From an uncultured Methylibium sp. (GTDB lineage: Bacteria; Pseudomonadota; Gammaproteobacteria; Burkholderiales; Burkholderiaceae_C): a DNA stretch of 64,000 bases. A model generated the notes under the pieces. That model was not told the DNA's origin and searched no databases. It saw only the letters and a list, made by a program, of their open reading frames with translations. This document shows, piece after piece, positions 51,494-59,149 of the stretch (the stretch's first letter is position 1; each line of letters begins with the position of its first letter). Where the stretch lies: contig NZ_CADEFR010000017.1 in the NCBI RefSeq assembly GCF_902826655.1, positions 1 through 64,000 on the forward strand, read 5' to 3'. The translations under genes and the position numbers were made by a program.

Positions 51494-51928
51494 TCACGGT
51501 GCAGGAGGTGGCAGCGATCGCACCTCTTGCGCGACAAGCCTGCAAGCTCCGATCAGGTCTGTCACCAGGCGCTGGTCGATGTTCTGGGCGCCCTCGTACT
51601 CGCTGCGATTGCGCAGTTCGTGCGCCTTGGCGAGCACGCGCCACACCTCGGGGCCGAGGCCCAGCGTATCGGGCAACACCTGGAAGACCAGGTAGCGCTT
51701 GTTCGCCGGCCGATAGCCGTGCCAGCGCATGGCGGCCAGGCACAGGGCATGGGCCGCGTTGTAGGCCAGATCGAAACGACTCTCCGGTGCGAGCGCGGCA
51801 TGGCCCGCATCGGTCAGGCGCGCGAGGCCCGAGCGCAGCAGGCCGGCGAACTCCTCGGCCGCCGGTGGTTCCGCGTGAAGCATCCCCGTCGTGACGAGCC
51901 GATCAAGATTCGGCAAGGGCATCGTCAC
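51494..51928 (-). CDS. HEPN-domain protein, partner of the MNT gene
   Basis: A 144-residue all-helical protein of the HEPN type, likely the RNase-type or AMPylated partner of an MNT/HEPN toxin-antitoxin module. The helices SRFDLAYNAAHALCLAAMRWHGYRP and AKRYLVFQ-like region (NKRYLVFQVL) fit the family. The active-site region reads AHELRNRSEYEGAQ, so the usual R-x4-6-H is represented by an RNRxEY variant with Tyr in place of His. The start overlaps the end of the MNT gene by 26 bases. A third-codon Met (51922) is an alternative start. Confidence 0.78.
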   Translation of the reverse strand: MTMPLPNLDRLVTTGMLHAEPPAAEEFAGLLRSGLARLTDAGHAALAPESRFDLAYNAAHALCLAAMRWHGYRPANKRYLVFQVLPDTLGLGPEVWRVLAKAHELRNRSEYEGAQNIDQRLVTDLIGACRLVAQEVRSLPPPAP

Positions 51929-52547
51929 TCCCGATCAGCCAGATCCGAGGCTGCGCCAGTACGCGCTTGACGAAGCCATCGCCGCGTGCGGCGCGCTCGG
52001 CCCACTCCTGTCGTGAGTAGATCGTCGGCTTGACCTCGCGGCCCAAGCGCTGGCTTGCCACTTCCAGTGCACCGAAGACGTCCGGATAGCTCAGGTCGTC
52101 GCTGACCAGCATCAGGTCGATGTCGCTGCTGGCCGTGTCCTGGCGCTTGGCCACCGAACCGTAGACGAAGGCCGCCCGGATGCGAGACCCCAGCGGCATC
52201 AGCGCCTGACGCAGCGGATCGGCCAGGCCCATCGTCTTGCCCGCGATGCCGCACAGCTCGGCGAACACGGGCGAGTCGGGGTTGGCCTGGTAGTGCTTCT
52301 GCCGGCCGAGCACGCGCACGGCAACGAGGCCGCTTTGCGCCAGCCGCGCCAGCTCGCGCTGCACCGCGCCGGAGCCGCTGCCGGTCAGTGCGATCAGTTC
52401 GCTGGCGTAGAAGCTGCGGCCGGGCTGCCCGAACAGCAGACCCAGTACGCGTTGCTGCGTCCTGCTGAACAAGGCATCGGCCAGACTCGTCCGACCTGCG
52501 TCCGGCGTGACGGCAGGCTGCAGCGTGAGAGCGTCGTTCGTGCCCAT
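51903..52547 (-). CDS. MNT-type nucleotidyltransferase fused to a winged helix-turn-helix
   Basis: A 214-residue protein. The N-terminal half (about 25-100) is an ArsR-like helix-turn-helix: FSRTQQRVLGLLFGQPGRSFYASELIALTGSGSGAVQRELARL. The C-terminal half is a minimal nucleotidyltransferase with the signature VYGSVAKRQDTASSDIDLML, giving Gly-Ser and the two metal-binding Asp. In MNT/HEPN modules this enzyme neutralises the HEPN partner by nucleotidyl transfer. The fused DNA-binding domain should repress the operon. I chose the start at 52547, which lies inside the first of three phased palindromes; an upstream ATG at 52589 would place two of them in the coding region. Confidence 0.85.
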   Translation of the reverse strand: MGTNDALTLQPAVTPDAGRTSLADALFSRTQQRVLGLLFGQPGRSFYASELIALTGSGSGAVQRELARLAQSGLVAVRVLGRQKHYQANPDSPVFAELCGIAGKTMGLADPLRQALMPLGSRIRAAFVYGSVAKRQDTASSDIDLMLVSDDLSYPDVFGALEVASQRLGREVKPTIYSRQEWAERAARGDGFVKRVLAQPRIWLIGSDDALAES

Positions 52548-52595
52548 ATTGGGTTGGATTATGCCCAATTTGGGCTTTGACGTTCCCACTCTGGG
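52543..52595 (-). promoter_or_regulatory. Three phased CCCA-N3-TGGG palindromes at the MNT/HEPN promoter
   Basis: CCCATATTGGG (52543-52553), CCCAATTTGGG (52564-52574) and CCCACTCTGGG (52585-52595) lie exactly 21 bases apart, two helical turns. The first overlaps the probable start codon, and a CATAAT -10 candidate (minus strand, 52563-52558) lies between the first and second. They are the likely operators of the HTH-MNT protein. Confidence 0.8.
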
Positions 52596-52614
52596 TATGA
52601 GACCGAGAGCCCCC

Positions 52615-52851
52615 TCAGGCCCTCCCCGACCTCCGACTCCTCGGCTGCAGCTTGTCCAGCTCCGCCACCTGCTGTTTCAGCAGGATCAGCAACGACCTCG
52701 CGTGTTCCACGGGCAGCCGCAGGCTGCTGCTGGGGGTGCCGTCGTCGCGCGCGGTGCGCGGCAGCACCAGCGCGTCCAGGCCGATCTCCAGCACGCCCTT
52801 GTCGTGGCGGATGGACTTGAGGCGCTGCACTTCGATGTCGTAGGTCTTCAC
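52615..52851 (-). CDS. Small conserved-looking hypothetical protein
   Basis: A 78-residue protein with a GTG start. It begins KTYDIEVQRLKSIRHDKGVLEIGLDALVLPRTARDDGTPSSSLRLPVEHARSLL, followed by a short helix LLILLKQQVAELDKL and a basic end RSRRSGRA. It reads as an alpha/beta protein without Cys or membrane segments. I recognise no family and infer no function. It lies between the toxin-antitoxin pair and the lipoprotein operon, on the same strand as both. Confidence 0.6.
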   Translation of the reverse strand: MKTYDIEVQRLKSIRHDKGVLEIGLDALVLPRTARDDGTPSSSLRLPVEHARSLLILLKQQVAELDKLQPRSRRSGRA

Positions 52852-52923
52852 GCGTCTGCTCCTGCCGGATGGCCCGGCAGGATTGTCCGCGCTGCGGGCG
52901 GCCGTGGCCGCCGACTGGCACAG

Positions 52924-53613
52924 CTAGTCTTTCTGATAGTTCGGAGAGCGCGGACCGTAGAGGATTCCGTTCTTCTGAGGTGATAGCAGCCGGTTGTTGG
53001 CAGTCCCTGCAAATCCGTAGGAAGCGTCGCTGACCGTACCGACAATCTGCTGGATCACAGCTTTGACCAGCAGTCCAACCAACCCACCTTGATTGGCGCT
53101 GTCCCCCTCTTTGGACGACGCCACAGCATTGCCTTGCCAGAGAAGTTGCCCACTGCGCAAATCAACGATGCGCCCCTCTACGGCAACGGTTGTCTCGCTG
53201 GAGATCACCGCGTACGTTGTGCCGTAGCGCTTCACCTTGATGAGCACGGCTGCGTCGGCGCCGAAGATCTCGCGTAACTTGTGCGCGGATACTTCCTGAA
53301 TCTCGGCAGCGTTGGAGAGTCCGTTCTGCTTGAACGTCTCGTCCATCAGCGAAACAGGCACAACGTAGTAACCGGCCTCGGCCAACGGCAACGTCACTTG
53401 CGAAAGCACGCCATAAGTTGCCAGCACATCTGGTGTCTCGTTCACGGGCGGAAGTACCAGCATCGACGTTGGTCGTGCTAGCTTGTAAGCCGTGTAGTCA
53501 TACGGCTGTGGGGTAGCACAGGCGGCAAGACTTGCGACTCCAAATGCGGCCAGAAGTAGACGCGCCACGCGCGCAACCGGATCAGGCATAGAGCTCTTCA
53601 TGATGTTCTTCAT
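52924..53613 (-). CDS. DUF799 (GNA1162-like) lipoprotein
   Basis: A 229-residue lipoprotein with signal peptide and lipobox LAAC (about residue 32). The mature part has the DUF799 beginning ARPTSMLVLPPVNETPDV and central LREIFGADAAVLIKVKRYGTTYAVISSETTVAVEGRIVDLRSGQLLWQG, a fold related to ABC-transport auxiliary or TolB-like domains. It is the last gene of an operon with DUF4810 and CsgG/HfaB-type lipoproteins, an arrangement known from Neisseria and other proteobacteria. Its exact role is unknown; outer-membrane assembly is the usual guess. Confidence 0.9.
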   Translation of the reverse strand: MKNIMKSSMPDPVARVARLLLAAFGVASLAACATPQPYDYTAYKLARPTSMLVLPPVNETPDVLATYGVLSQVTLPLAEAGYYVVPVSLMDETFKQNGLSNAAEIQEVSAHKLREIFGADAAVLIKVKRYGTTYAVISSETTVAVEGRIVDLRSGQLLWQGNAVASSKEGDSANQGGLVGLLVKAVIQQIVGTVSDASYGFAGTANNRLLSPQKNGILYGPRSPNYQKD

Positions 53614-53625
53614 CCGTGTGCCAGC

Positions 53626-54003
53626 TCACTGGGCGCTGGCTTGCATGCGCTTAAGAATAAAGCTCATGTACTGCGCAGACTCAGGAAAGCTCGCCTTCTC
53701 TGCCTCAAGTGCACGTCGCGCATCATCGTCGCGCCCAAGGCGTAGATAAACCATCGCAAGATGGGCTCGGTAGCCCGGCGGCAGCGTTGCTCCCGTCGCC
53801 CGAGCCTTCTCGGCTTGAGTCTCGAGGATCTGCAACTGCTCTGCCGGGTTCGAACTATCAGCCTTGAAGTGCTCGTAGAGCTGTCGCTGATAGCCCTCCC
53901 AGTGGTACATAGGTTTCGGTCGCTGCGCACAACCACTCACGACGGCTGCTACAACGAGCGCGACTGTCAGTGCACTGCGGCGTTTGGATGCAAGAGCCGC
54001 CAT
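53626..54003 (-). CDS. DUF4810 lipoprotein
   Basis: A 125-residue lipoprotein. The signal peptide ends in VSGC. The mature part has the family start PMYHWEGYQRQLYEHFKADSSNPAEQLQILETQAEKA and a TPR-like helical end (YRAHLAMVYLRLGRDDDARRALEAEKASFPESAQYM). The ATG lies two bases after the stop of the CsgG-like gene, so translation is coupled. Middle gene of the three-lipoprotein operon. Confidence 0.88.
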   Translation of the reverse strand: MAALASKRRSALTVALVVAAVVSGCAQRPKPMYHWEGYQRQLYEHFKADSSNPAEQLQILETQAEKARATGATLPPGYRAHLAMVYLRLGRDDDARRALEAEKASFPESAQYMSFILKRMQASAQ

Positions 54004-54005
54004 GA

Positions 54006-54683
54006 CTATCTCCCGGCAGGAACGGTCCACTGCTTGCCGTCGAGACCTGCAACCAGACTGTTCACTGCTTCGCGCACGGCCAGATCGAGCACCTTGCCGT
54101 TGAGAGTCGCGTCGTAGCCTGCTGTGCCACCGAAGCCGACCACCTCCCGGTTTGAGAGTTCGTACTCACCGGCGCCGCGTGCCGAGTACACCACTTCGGA
54201 TGTGAGGCTGTTGACGATATTGAGCGTCACCTTGGCATACGCGATCTGCGCCTTTCCTCGACCGAGTAGTCCGAAGAGTTGCCGGTCGCCTACCTCTTTG
54301 CGGCCGAACTCGGAGATGTCGCCGGTGACAACAAAGTCTGCTCCACGAATCGTCTGGCTCTGCGACTTGAACTGCGCTTCCTGCTTGATCTCCTGGAGGT
54401 TCTCGCGGTCGAGCACGTTGAAGCGTTGCGATTGCTGCAGGTGCGCGATCAGAGTGGTCTTCGCTTGGCCGCCAAGCCGATCAACGCCATCTGTAAATAT
54501 CCCGCGCATGAAGCCGGATCGGTTATCAAACTTTCCTACCGAGATTGGAACTCGTACGCCGCTGTACGGTGCCGCGGCAGATTGAACCTTCGCAACTTCC
54601 AGAGTTCGAGACGATTCCGTTGCGCAACCTCCAAGCATGAGGAGTGCGATCAACGCTGGTGCCACGGCGACGAAACGAATCAT
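54006..54683 (-). CDS. CsgG/HfaB-family lipoprotein
   Basis: A 225-residue lipoprotein with lipobox LGGC and the CsgG-type domain: RVPISVGKFDNRSGFMRG, AKTTLIAHLQQSQRFNVLDRENLQEIKQEAQF, GADFVVTGDISEFGRKEV, and ending AVREAVNSLVAGLDGKQW. CsgG forms the curli secretion pore, but here there are no curli subunit genes, and the partners are DUF4810 and DUF799 proteins. The start at 54683 is preceded by a GGGAGA ribosome-binding site. First gene of the operon. Confidence 0.9.
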   Translation of the reverse strand: MIRFVAVAPALIALLMLGGCATESSRTLEVAKVQSAAAPYSGVRVPISVGKFDNRSGFMRGIFTDGVDRLGGQAKTTLIAHLQQSQRFNVLDRENLQEIKQEAQFKSQSQTIRGADFVVTGDISEFGRKEVGDRQLFGLLGRGKAQIAYAKVTLNIVNSLTSEVVYSARGAGEYELSNREVVGFGGTAGYDATLNGKVLDLAVREAVNSLVAGLDGKQWTVPAGR

Positions 54684-55154
54684 GAATACTTCTCCCTGAA
54701 GTTGGTTTGGCAGCATCACGGTGCTGAGCGATTCTCGCTGCGTCAAGGATTGGTTCGAACATGGACGGCCGTAGCATTGCGTGAAGCTGTACGCAGATTG
54801 GCTTTCCGGGCACGTCCTTCTTATCGCGTTGGGCTTTCTCCGACTTGGACTCCTTGTCTCGTGAATGCCTCTGCGCTTTAGCTGCTTGTCCGGTGCATCG
54901 TCAGTCGACGGACCTCTGTCACTCTATCGGTGGCCGAACGCTGCACACAGCTGACCGGAAACTGCGGCGCATATCGTCTCGACGAAGTCGGACGGGAAGC
55001 GGAAGCGGTTCTCAGGGCGGCTGCCGTTGCGGCCGCCGCGCTGATTGACCTGCGATGCCTAGCCGCGCGCCGCCGGCCCGACGCCTGCGCGACAACGCGT
55101 TCGCCGCACCGGTGCCAGACTGGGCCGAAGCCTTCTCCTCCTCCTGCCCCGCCC
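54684..55154. other. Intergenic region of about 470 bases, no gene seen
   Basis: It separates the lipoprotein operon (leftward) from the thioesterase gene (rightward), so it must hold two divergent promoters. Base composition is lower in GC up to about 54950 and then rises. Short frames on both strands lack motifs. It contains an inverted stretch around TCGTCAGTCGACGGA (about 54897-54911) but no terminator or clear promoter pair. Confidence 0.4.
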
Positions 55155-55961
55155 ATGCACTCCTTCGACGCCACCATCGCCCTCGCCCACCAGGGCGACG
55201 GCCACTTCAGCGGGGCCACGCACCCCGACTACGGCAACATGGTCGGGCCCTTCGGCGGCACCACGGCGGCCACGCTGCTGAACGCGGCGCTGCTGCATCC
55301 TGGCCGGCTGGGCGATCCGATCGCGCTGACGGTCAACTACGCCAGCGCGGTGGCCGACGGGCCGTTCCAGATCGTGGCGCGCGCGGTGCGCACCAACCGG
55401 TCCACCCAGCACTGGACGATGGCGCTGTCGCAGGGCGACGAGGTGGCGGCCACCGGCACCGCCGTGTTCGCCGCGCGCCGCGAGACCTGGTCCGCGCCCG
55501 AGGCCGCGCTGCCCGCCGGCCTGCCGGCGGCCGACGCGGTGGCGCGCATGGACACCGCCGGCCGGCTGGCCTGGGTGCGGCGCTACGACATGCGCTTCAT
55601 CGAGGGCGACCTGTCGGCCCCCTTCGACGGCGAGGAGCGGCCCCACTCGCGCAGCGTGGCCTGGGTGCGCGACGACCCGCCGCGGCCGCTGGACTTCGCG
55701 TCGCTGGCCGCGCTGTGCGACAGCTTCTTTCCGCGCATCTACGTGCGCCGCCGTCGGCGCGTGCCGATCGGCACCGTCACGCTGACGGCCTACTTCCACG
55801 CCGACGCCGCGATGCTGGCCGCGCAGGGCAGCCGCCATGTGCTGGGCGTGGCGCAGGCGCAGGCCTTCCGCAACGGCTACTTCGACCACAGCGCCCAGGT
55901 GTGGGCCGACGACGGCCAGCTGCTGGCCAGCACGCAGCAGATGGTCTATTACAAGGAATAG
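55155..55961 (+). CDS. Acyl-CoA thioesterase-family protein (double hotdog)
   Basis: A 268-residue protein resembling the TesB/4HBT_3 thioesterase family, which hydrolyses acyl-CoA. The first hotdog has GHFSGATHPDYGNMVGPFGGTTAATLLNAALLHP and LTVNYASAVADGPFQI. The second contains DFASLAALCDSFFPRIYVRR, GTVTLTAYFHADAAML and ends QMVYYKE. The Asp-Thr-Gln triad of TesB is not fully recognisable. The ATG at 55155 opens the conserved part; the frame upstream is unconserved. Confidence 0.85.
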   Translation: MHSFDATIALAHQGDGHFSGATHPDYGNMVGPFGGTTAATLLNAALLHPGRLGDPIALTVNYASAVADGPFQIVARAVRTNRSTQHWTMALSQGDEVAATGTAVFAARRETWSAPEAALPAGLPAADAVARMDTAGRLAWVRRYDMRFIEGDLSAPFDGEERPHSRSVAWVRDDPPRPLDFASLAALCDSFFPRIYVRRRRRVPIGTVTLTAYFHADAAMLAAQGSRHVLGVAQAQAFRNGYFDHSAQVWADDGQLLASTQQMVYYKE

Positions 55962-55980
55962 GACAAGGAGTCGCCGCGCC

Positions 55981-57048
55981 TCAGGGCACCAGCGCCAGGA
56001 ACAGGAAGGCCGCGAACAGCACCAGGTGCACGGCGCCCTGCATCACGCTGGTCCGGCCGGTGCCCAGCGTGATCGCGCTCACCAGCACGGCCAGCGTCAG
56101 CATCACGATGTCCTTGGGGTCCAGCCCCAGCACCAGCGGCAGGTCCAGCAGCACTGCGGCGGCCACCACCGCCGGGATCGTCAGGCCGATGCTGGCGAGC
56201 GCGGAGCCGAGTGCCAGGTTCATGCTGGTCTGCAGGCGGTCGGCCTGCGCGGCGCGCACGGCGGCCCAGGTCTCCGGCAGCAGCACCAGCAGCGCGATGG
56301 CGATGCCGATCACCGCCTCGGGCGCGCCGGCGGCCGCCACCGCGGCCTCGATCGTCGGCGACAGCTGCTTGGCCAGCCCCACCACCACCACCAGCGACAC
56401 CAGCAGGAAGCCGAAGCTGGTCCAGGCCTCGCGGTTCGTCGGCGGCGAGGCGTGGACGTTCTCGTTCGCGGCATTGGTCGGCGGCAGGAAGTAGTCGCGG
56501 TGCCGCACCGTCTGCACGAAGACGAAGGCGGCCCACAGCGCCAGCGAGCACACCGCCACGAAGGCCAGCTGCGCCACGGTGTAGGTGCCGCCGGCCGAGC
56601 TGGTGGTGAAGGTCGGCATCACCAGCGACAGCCCGGCCAGCGCCACCAGCGCGGCCAGCGCCGCGTTGGCGCCGTCGAGCTGGAAGTTCTGCTCGTGGTG
56701 GTGCAGGCCACCCACCAGCATGCAGATGCCGACCACGCCGGTGGTGATGATCATCACCGCCGAGAAGATGGTGTCGCGCGGCAGCGTCGCCTTGTCCGGG
56801 CCGCCGGCCAGCATCACCGACACGATCAGCGCGACCTCGATCACCGTGATCGCCACCGCCAGCACCAGCGTGCCGAAGGGTTCGCCGACGCGGTGCGCCA
56901 CCACCTCGGCATGGTGGACGGCGGCGATCACCGCGCCGATCAGCGCGACCGCGCAGGCCGCCACCATCGCGGCGTTCAGCGTGACGAAGAAGGCGCCGCC
57001 CAGCAGCGCGGCGGAGGCAAGGGGGACGAGCGAGGCCCAGCTTGGCAT
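55981..57048 (-). CDS. chaA: Ca2+/H+ antiporter (CaCA family)
   Basis: A 355-residue inner-membrane cation/proton antiporter. About eleven hydrophobic segments are visible. The two inverted alpha repeats carry the expected acidic signatures: HRVGEPFGTLVLAVAITVIEVALIVSVML and LVLLPETWAAVRAAQADRLQTSMNLALGSALASIGLTIPAVV. A histidine-rich loop GGLHHHEQNFQ lies between. The start at 57048 has an AAGGA ribosome-binding site. It lies divergent from the yihY-like gene. Confidence 0.93.
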   Translation of the reverse strand: MPSWASLVPLASAALLGGAFFVTLNAAMVAACAVALIGAVIAAVHHAEVVAHRVGEPFGTLVLAVAITVIEVALIVSVMLAGGPDKATLPRDTIFSAVMIITTGVVGICMLVGGLHHHEQNFQLDGANAALAALVALAGLSLVMPTFTTSSAGGTYTVAQLAFVAVCSLALWAAFVFVQTVRHRDYFLPPTNAANENVHASPPTNREAWTSFGFLLVSLVVVVGLAKQLSPTIEAAVAAAGAPEAVIGIAIALLVLLPETWAAVRAAQADRLQTSMNLALGSALASIGLTIPAVVAAAVLLDLPLVLGLDPKDIVMLTLAVLVSAITLGTGRTSVMQGAVHLVLFAAFLFLALVP

Positions 57049-57224
57049 CGAGAGATCCTTCGGTGGAGTGATGAGCGGGAGCGGCCGTCGCGCGGCGCCG
57101 GCGTGGCCGCGGCGCGAGGTCGCGGTCGATTGTGGGGCAGTCGTCGGGCACGGCCCGGCGCGGGCGGGTCGGGCCCCACAATCGGCCGCCGCGCCCAGCG
57201 CCGCCGCCGCCACTCGGCCTCCGC

Positions 57225-58016
57225 ATGCTCCACCTGACCCGTCTCACCGTCCGCCGCGCCCGCCACGAGCGCCTGCCGCAGGTCGCCGGCAGCCTGACCT
57301 TCACGACGCTGCTGTCGGTCGTGCCCTTCCTCGCGGTGAGCTTCGCGCTGTTCACGCGCTTTCCGGTGTTCGGCCGCTTCGAGGCCGCGCTCGAGGAGCA
57401 TCTGCTGCGCAGCCTGCTGCCGGCCGAGATCGCGCGCACGGTGCTGGGCCACCTGCACCAGTTCGCCGCCAAGGCCAGCGGCCTGACGCTGGTGGGCAGC
57501 CTGTTCCTGCTGGCGACCGCCGTCGCGCTGCTGCTGACGGTGGAGAACGCCTTCAACCAGATCTGGAACGTGCGGCGCAACCGCCCCTTCCTGAAGCGGG
57601 TCGTGCTCTACCTCGTGGTGCTGGCCGCGATGCCGCCGCTGCTGGGCGCGAGCCTGTGGGCCACGTCCTATGTGCTGGGCGTGTCGATGGGCTGGATCGG
57701 ACCGCTGCCGCCCGAGGCGCGCTTCATGCTGACGCTGGGCCCGGCGGCGCTGGCCTGGGCGGGCCTGAGCGGGCTCTTCTACTGGGTGCCCAACACCCGG
57801 GTGCGGCGGCGCGACGCGATCGCCGGCGGCCTGATCGCCAGTGCCGCGCTCGAGCTGGGCAAGCGCGGCTTCGCGCACTACCTGCTCGCGATCCCCACCT
57901 ACCAGGCCGTGTACGGCGCCTTCTCGGTGCTGCCGGTGTTCCTGCTGTGGGTCTACTACTCGTGGCTGGTGGTGCTGGCGGCGGCGCTGGTCGCGGCCAA
58001 CCTCGAGCGCGCCTGA
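57225..58016 (+). CDS. YihY/virulence factor BrkB-family membrane protein
   Basis: A 263-residue inner-membrane protein of the YihY/BrkB family (once misnamed RNase BN). Six hydrophobic segments are visible. Family signatures are VAGSLTFTTLLSVVPFLAVSFALF, ENAFNQIWNVRRNRPFLKRV, LFYWVPNTRVRRRDAIAGGLIASAALELGKRGFAHYL and YGAFSVLPVFLLWVYYSWLVVLAAA. The function of the family is unresolved. The start at 57225 is at the conserved MLHLTRLT; the proline-rich frame upstream is not conserved. Confidence 0.93.
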   Translation: MLHLTRLTVRRARHERLPQVAGSLTFTTLLSVVPFLAVSFALFTRFPVFGRFEAALEEHLLRSLLPAEIARTVLGHLHQFAAKASGLTLVGSLFLLATAVALLLTVENAFNQIWNVRRNRPFLKRVVLYLVVLAAMPPLLGASLWATSYVLGVSMGWIGPLPPEARFMLTLGPAALAWAGLSGLFYWVPNTRVRRRDAIAGGLIASAALELGKRGFAHYLLAIPTYQAVYGAFSVLPVFLLWVYYSWLVVLAAALVAANLERA

Positions 58017-58023
58017 GGCCGCG

Positions 58024-59139
58024 TCAGCGCTGCCCCAGCCGCGCGCCCTCGAACAGGTCCTTCAGTTCGCGCGGCTGGCAGCGCCAGTACTGCGGCGGCG
58101 CGACGACGCGCGCGCCCAGCTTCGCGGCCGCGTGCCAGGGCCAGCGCGGGTCGTACAGCATGGCGCGGGCCAGCGCGACGGCATCGGCATCGCCGTCGGC
58201 GATCGCGGCCTCGGCCTGCTCGGGCTCGGTGATCAGGCCCACGCCGATGGTCGGCAGGCCGACCTCGGCCTTGATGCGCCGCGCCAGCGGCAGCTGGTAG
58301 CCGGCGCCGAGCGGGATCTTCTGCGCCGGCGAGACGCCGCCGCTGGAGACGTGGATCGCCGGGCTGCCGCGCGCCGCCAGCGCGCGCCCGAAGGCGACGG
58401 CGCTCTCGACATCCCAGCCGCCGTCGACCCAGTCGGTGGCCGACAGCCGCGCCCACACCGGCCGCCCGGCCGGGAAGGCGGCGCGCACCGCGTCGTAGAC
58501 CTCGAGCGGGAAGCGCAGGCGGTTCTCGAGGCTGCCGCCGTAGCGGTCGTCGCGACGGTTGGCCAGCGGCGACAGAAACTGGTGCAGCAGGTAGCCGTGG
58601 GCCGCGTGCAGCTCGATGGCGTCGAAGCCCAGTCGCGCGGCGCGCCGCGCGGCGGCGGCGAAGTCGTCGCGCAGGCGCGCGAGGCCGGCTTCGTCCAGCG
58701 CGGCCGGGGCGAGTTCGTCCGCGCCATGCGGCAGCGCCGACGGCGCCACCGCGAGCCAGCCGTCCGGCGCGTCGGGTGCCAGCTGCGCGCCGCCGCGCCA
58801 GGGCACGTCGCTCGAGGCCTTGCGCCCGGCGTGCGCCAGCTGGATCGCCAGCGGGATGGCCGAGTGCGCGCGGATCGCCGCGAGCACGCGCGCCAGGCCG
58901 GCCTCGTTGGCGTCGCTGTACAGGCCCAGGTCGCCGGCGGTGATGCGACCCTCGGCATTGACCGCGGTGGCCTCGACGATCAGCAGCCCGGCGCCCGACA
59001 GCGCCATCGAGCCGAGGTGCATCAGGTGCCAGTCGCCGGCCGTGCCCTCGACCGCGGAGTACTGGCACATCGGCGCGACGACGATGCGGTTGGCCAGGCG
59101 CAGTGCGCCGATGGCGAGGGGGCTGAAGAGGTGGCTCAT
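58024..59139 (-). CDS. NADH:flavin oxidoreductase, Old Yellow Enzyme family (YqjM-like)
   Basis: A 371-residue FMN enzyme reducing activated C=C bonds with NAD(P)H. Cys25 and Tyr27 in APMCQYSAVEG mark the thermophilic-like (YqjM/XenA) class. Active-site histidines are in DAIELHAAHGYLLHQFLSP, with a flavin-binding arginine in RDDRYGGSLENRLRF. The phosphate site is GVGLITEPEQAE and the end GDADAVALARAMLYDPRWPW. Located behind the DUF2855 gene on the same strand, 10 bases apart, which suggests an operon. Confidence 0.95.
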   Translation of the reverse strand: MSHLFSPLAIGALRLANRIVVAPMCQYSAVEGTAGDWHLMHLGSMALSGAGLLIVEATAVNAEGRITAGDLGLYSDANEAGLARVLAAIRAHSAIPLAIQLAHAGRKASSDVPWRGGAQLAPDAPDGWLAVAPSALPHGADELAPAALDEAGLARLRDDFAAAARRAARLGFDAIELHAAHGYLLHQFLSPLANRRDDRYGGSLENRLRFPLEVYDAVRAAFPAGRPVWARLSATDWVDGGWDVESAVAFGRALAARGSPAIHVSSGGVSPAQKIPLGAGYQLPLARRIKAEVGLPTIGVGLITEPEQAEAAIADGDADAVALARAMLYDPRWPWHAAAKLGARVVAPPQYWRCQPRELKDLFEGARLGQR

Positions 59140-59149
59140 GGCCGCGAGG

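Noticed and set aside
52543-52595. The three regular palindromes as a small CRISPR array
   Set aside because: Units are 11 bases with 10-base gaps, far too short for repeats and spacers, and no cas gene is present; the pattern fits operators.
54006-54683. Curli secretion system
   Set aside because: Only the CsgG-like lipoprotein is present; no csgA, csgB, csgE or csgF counterparts, and its partners are DUF4810 and DUF799.
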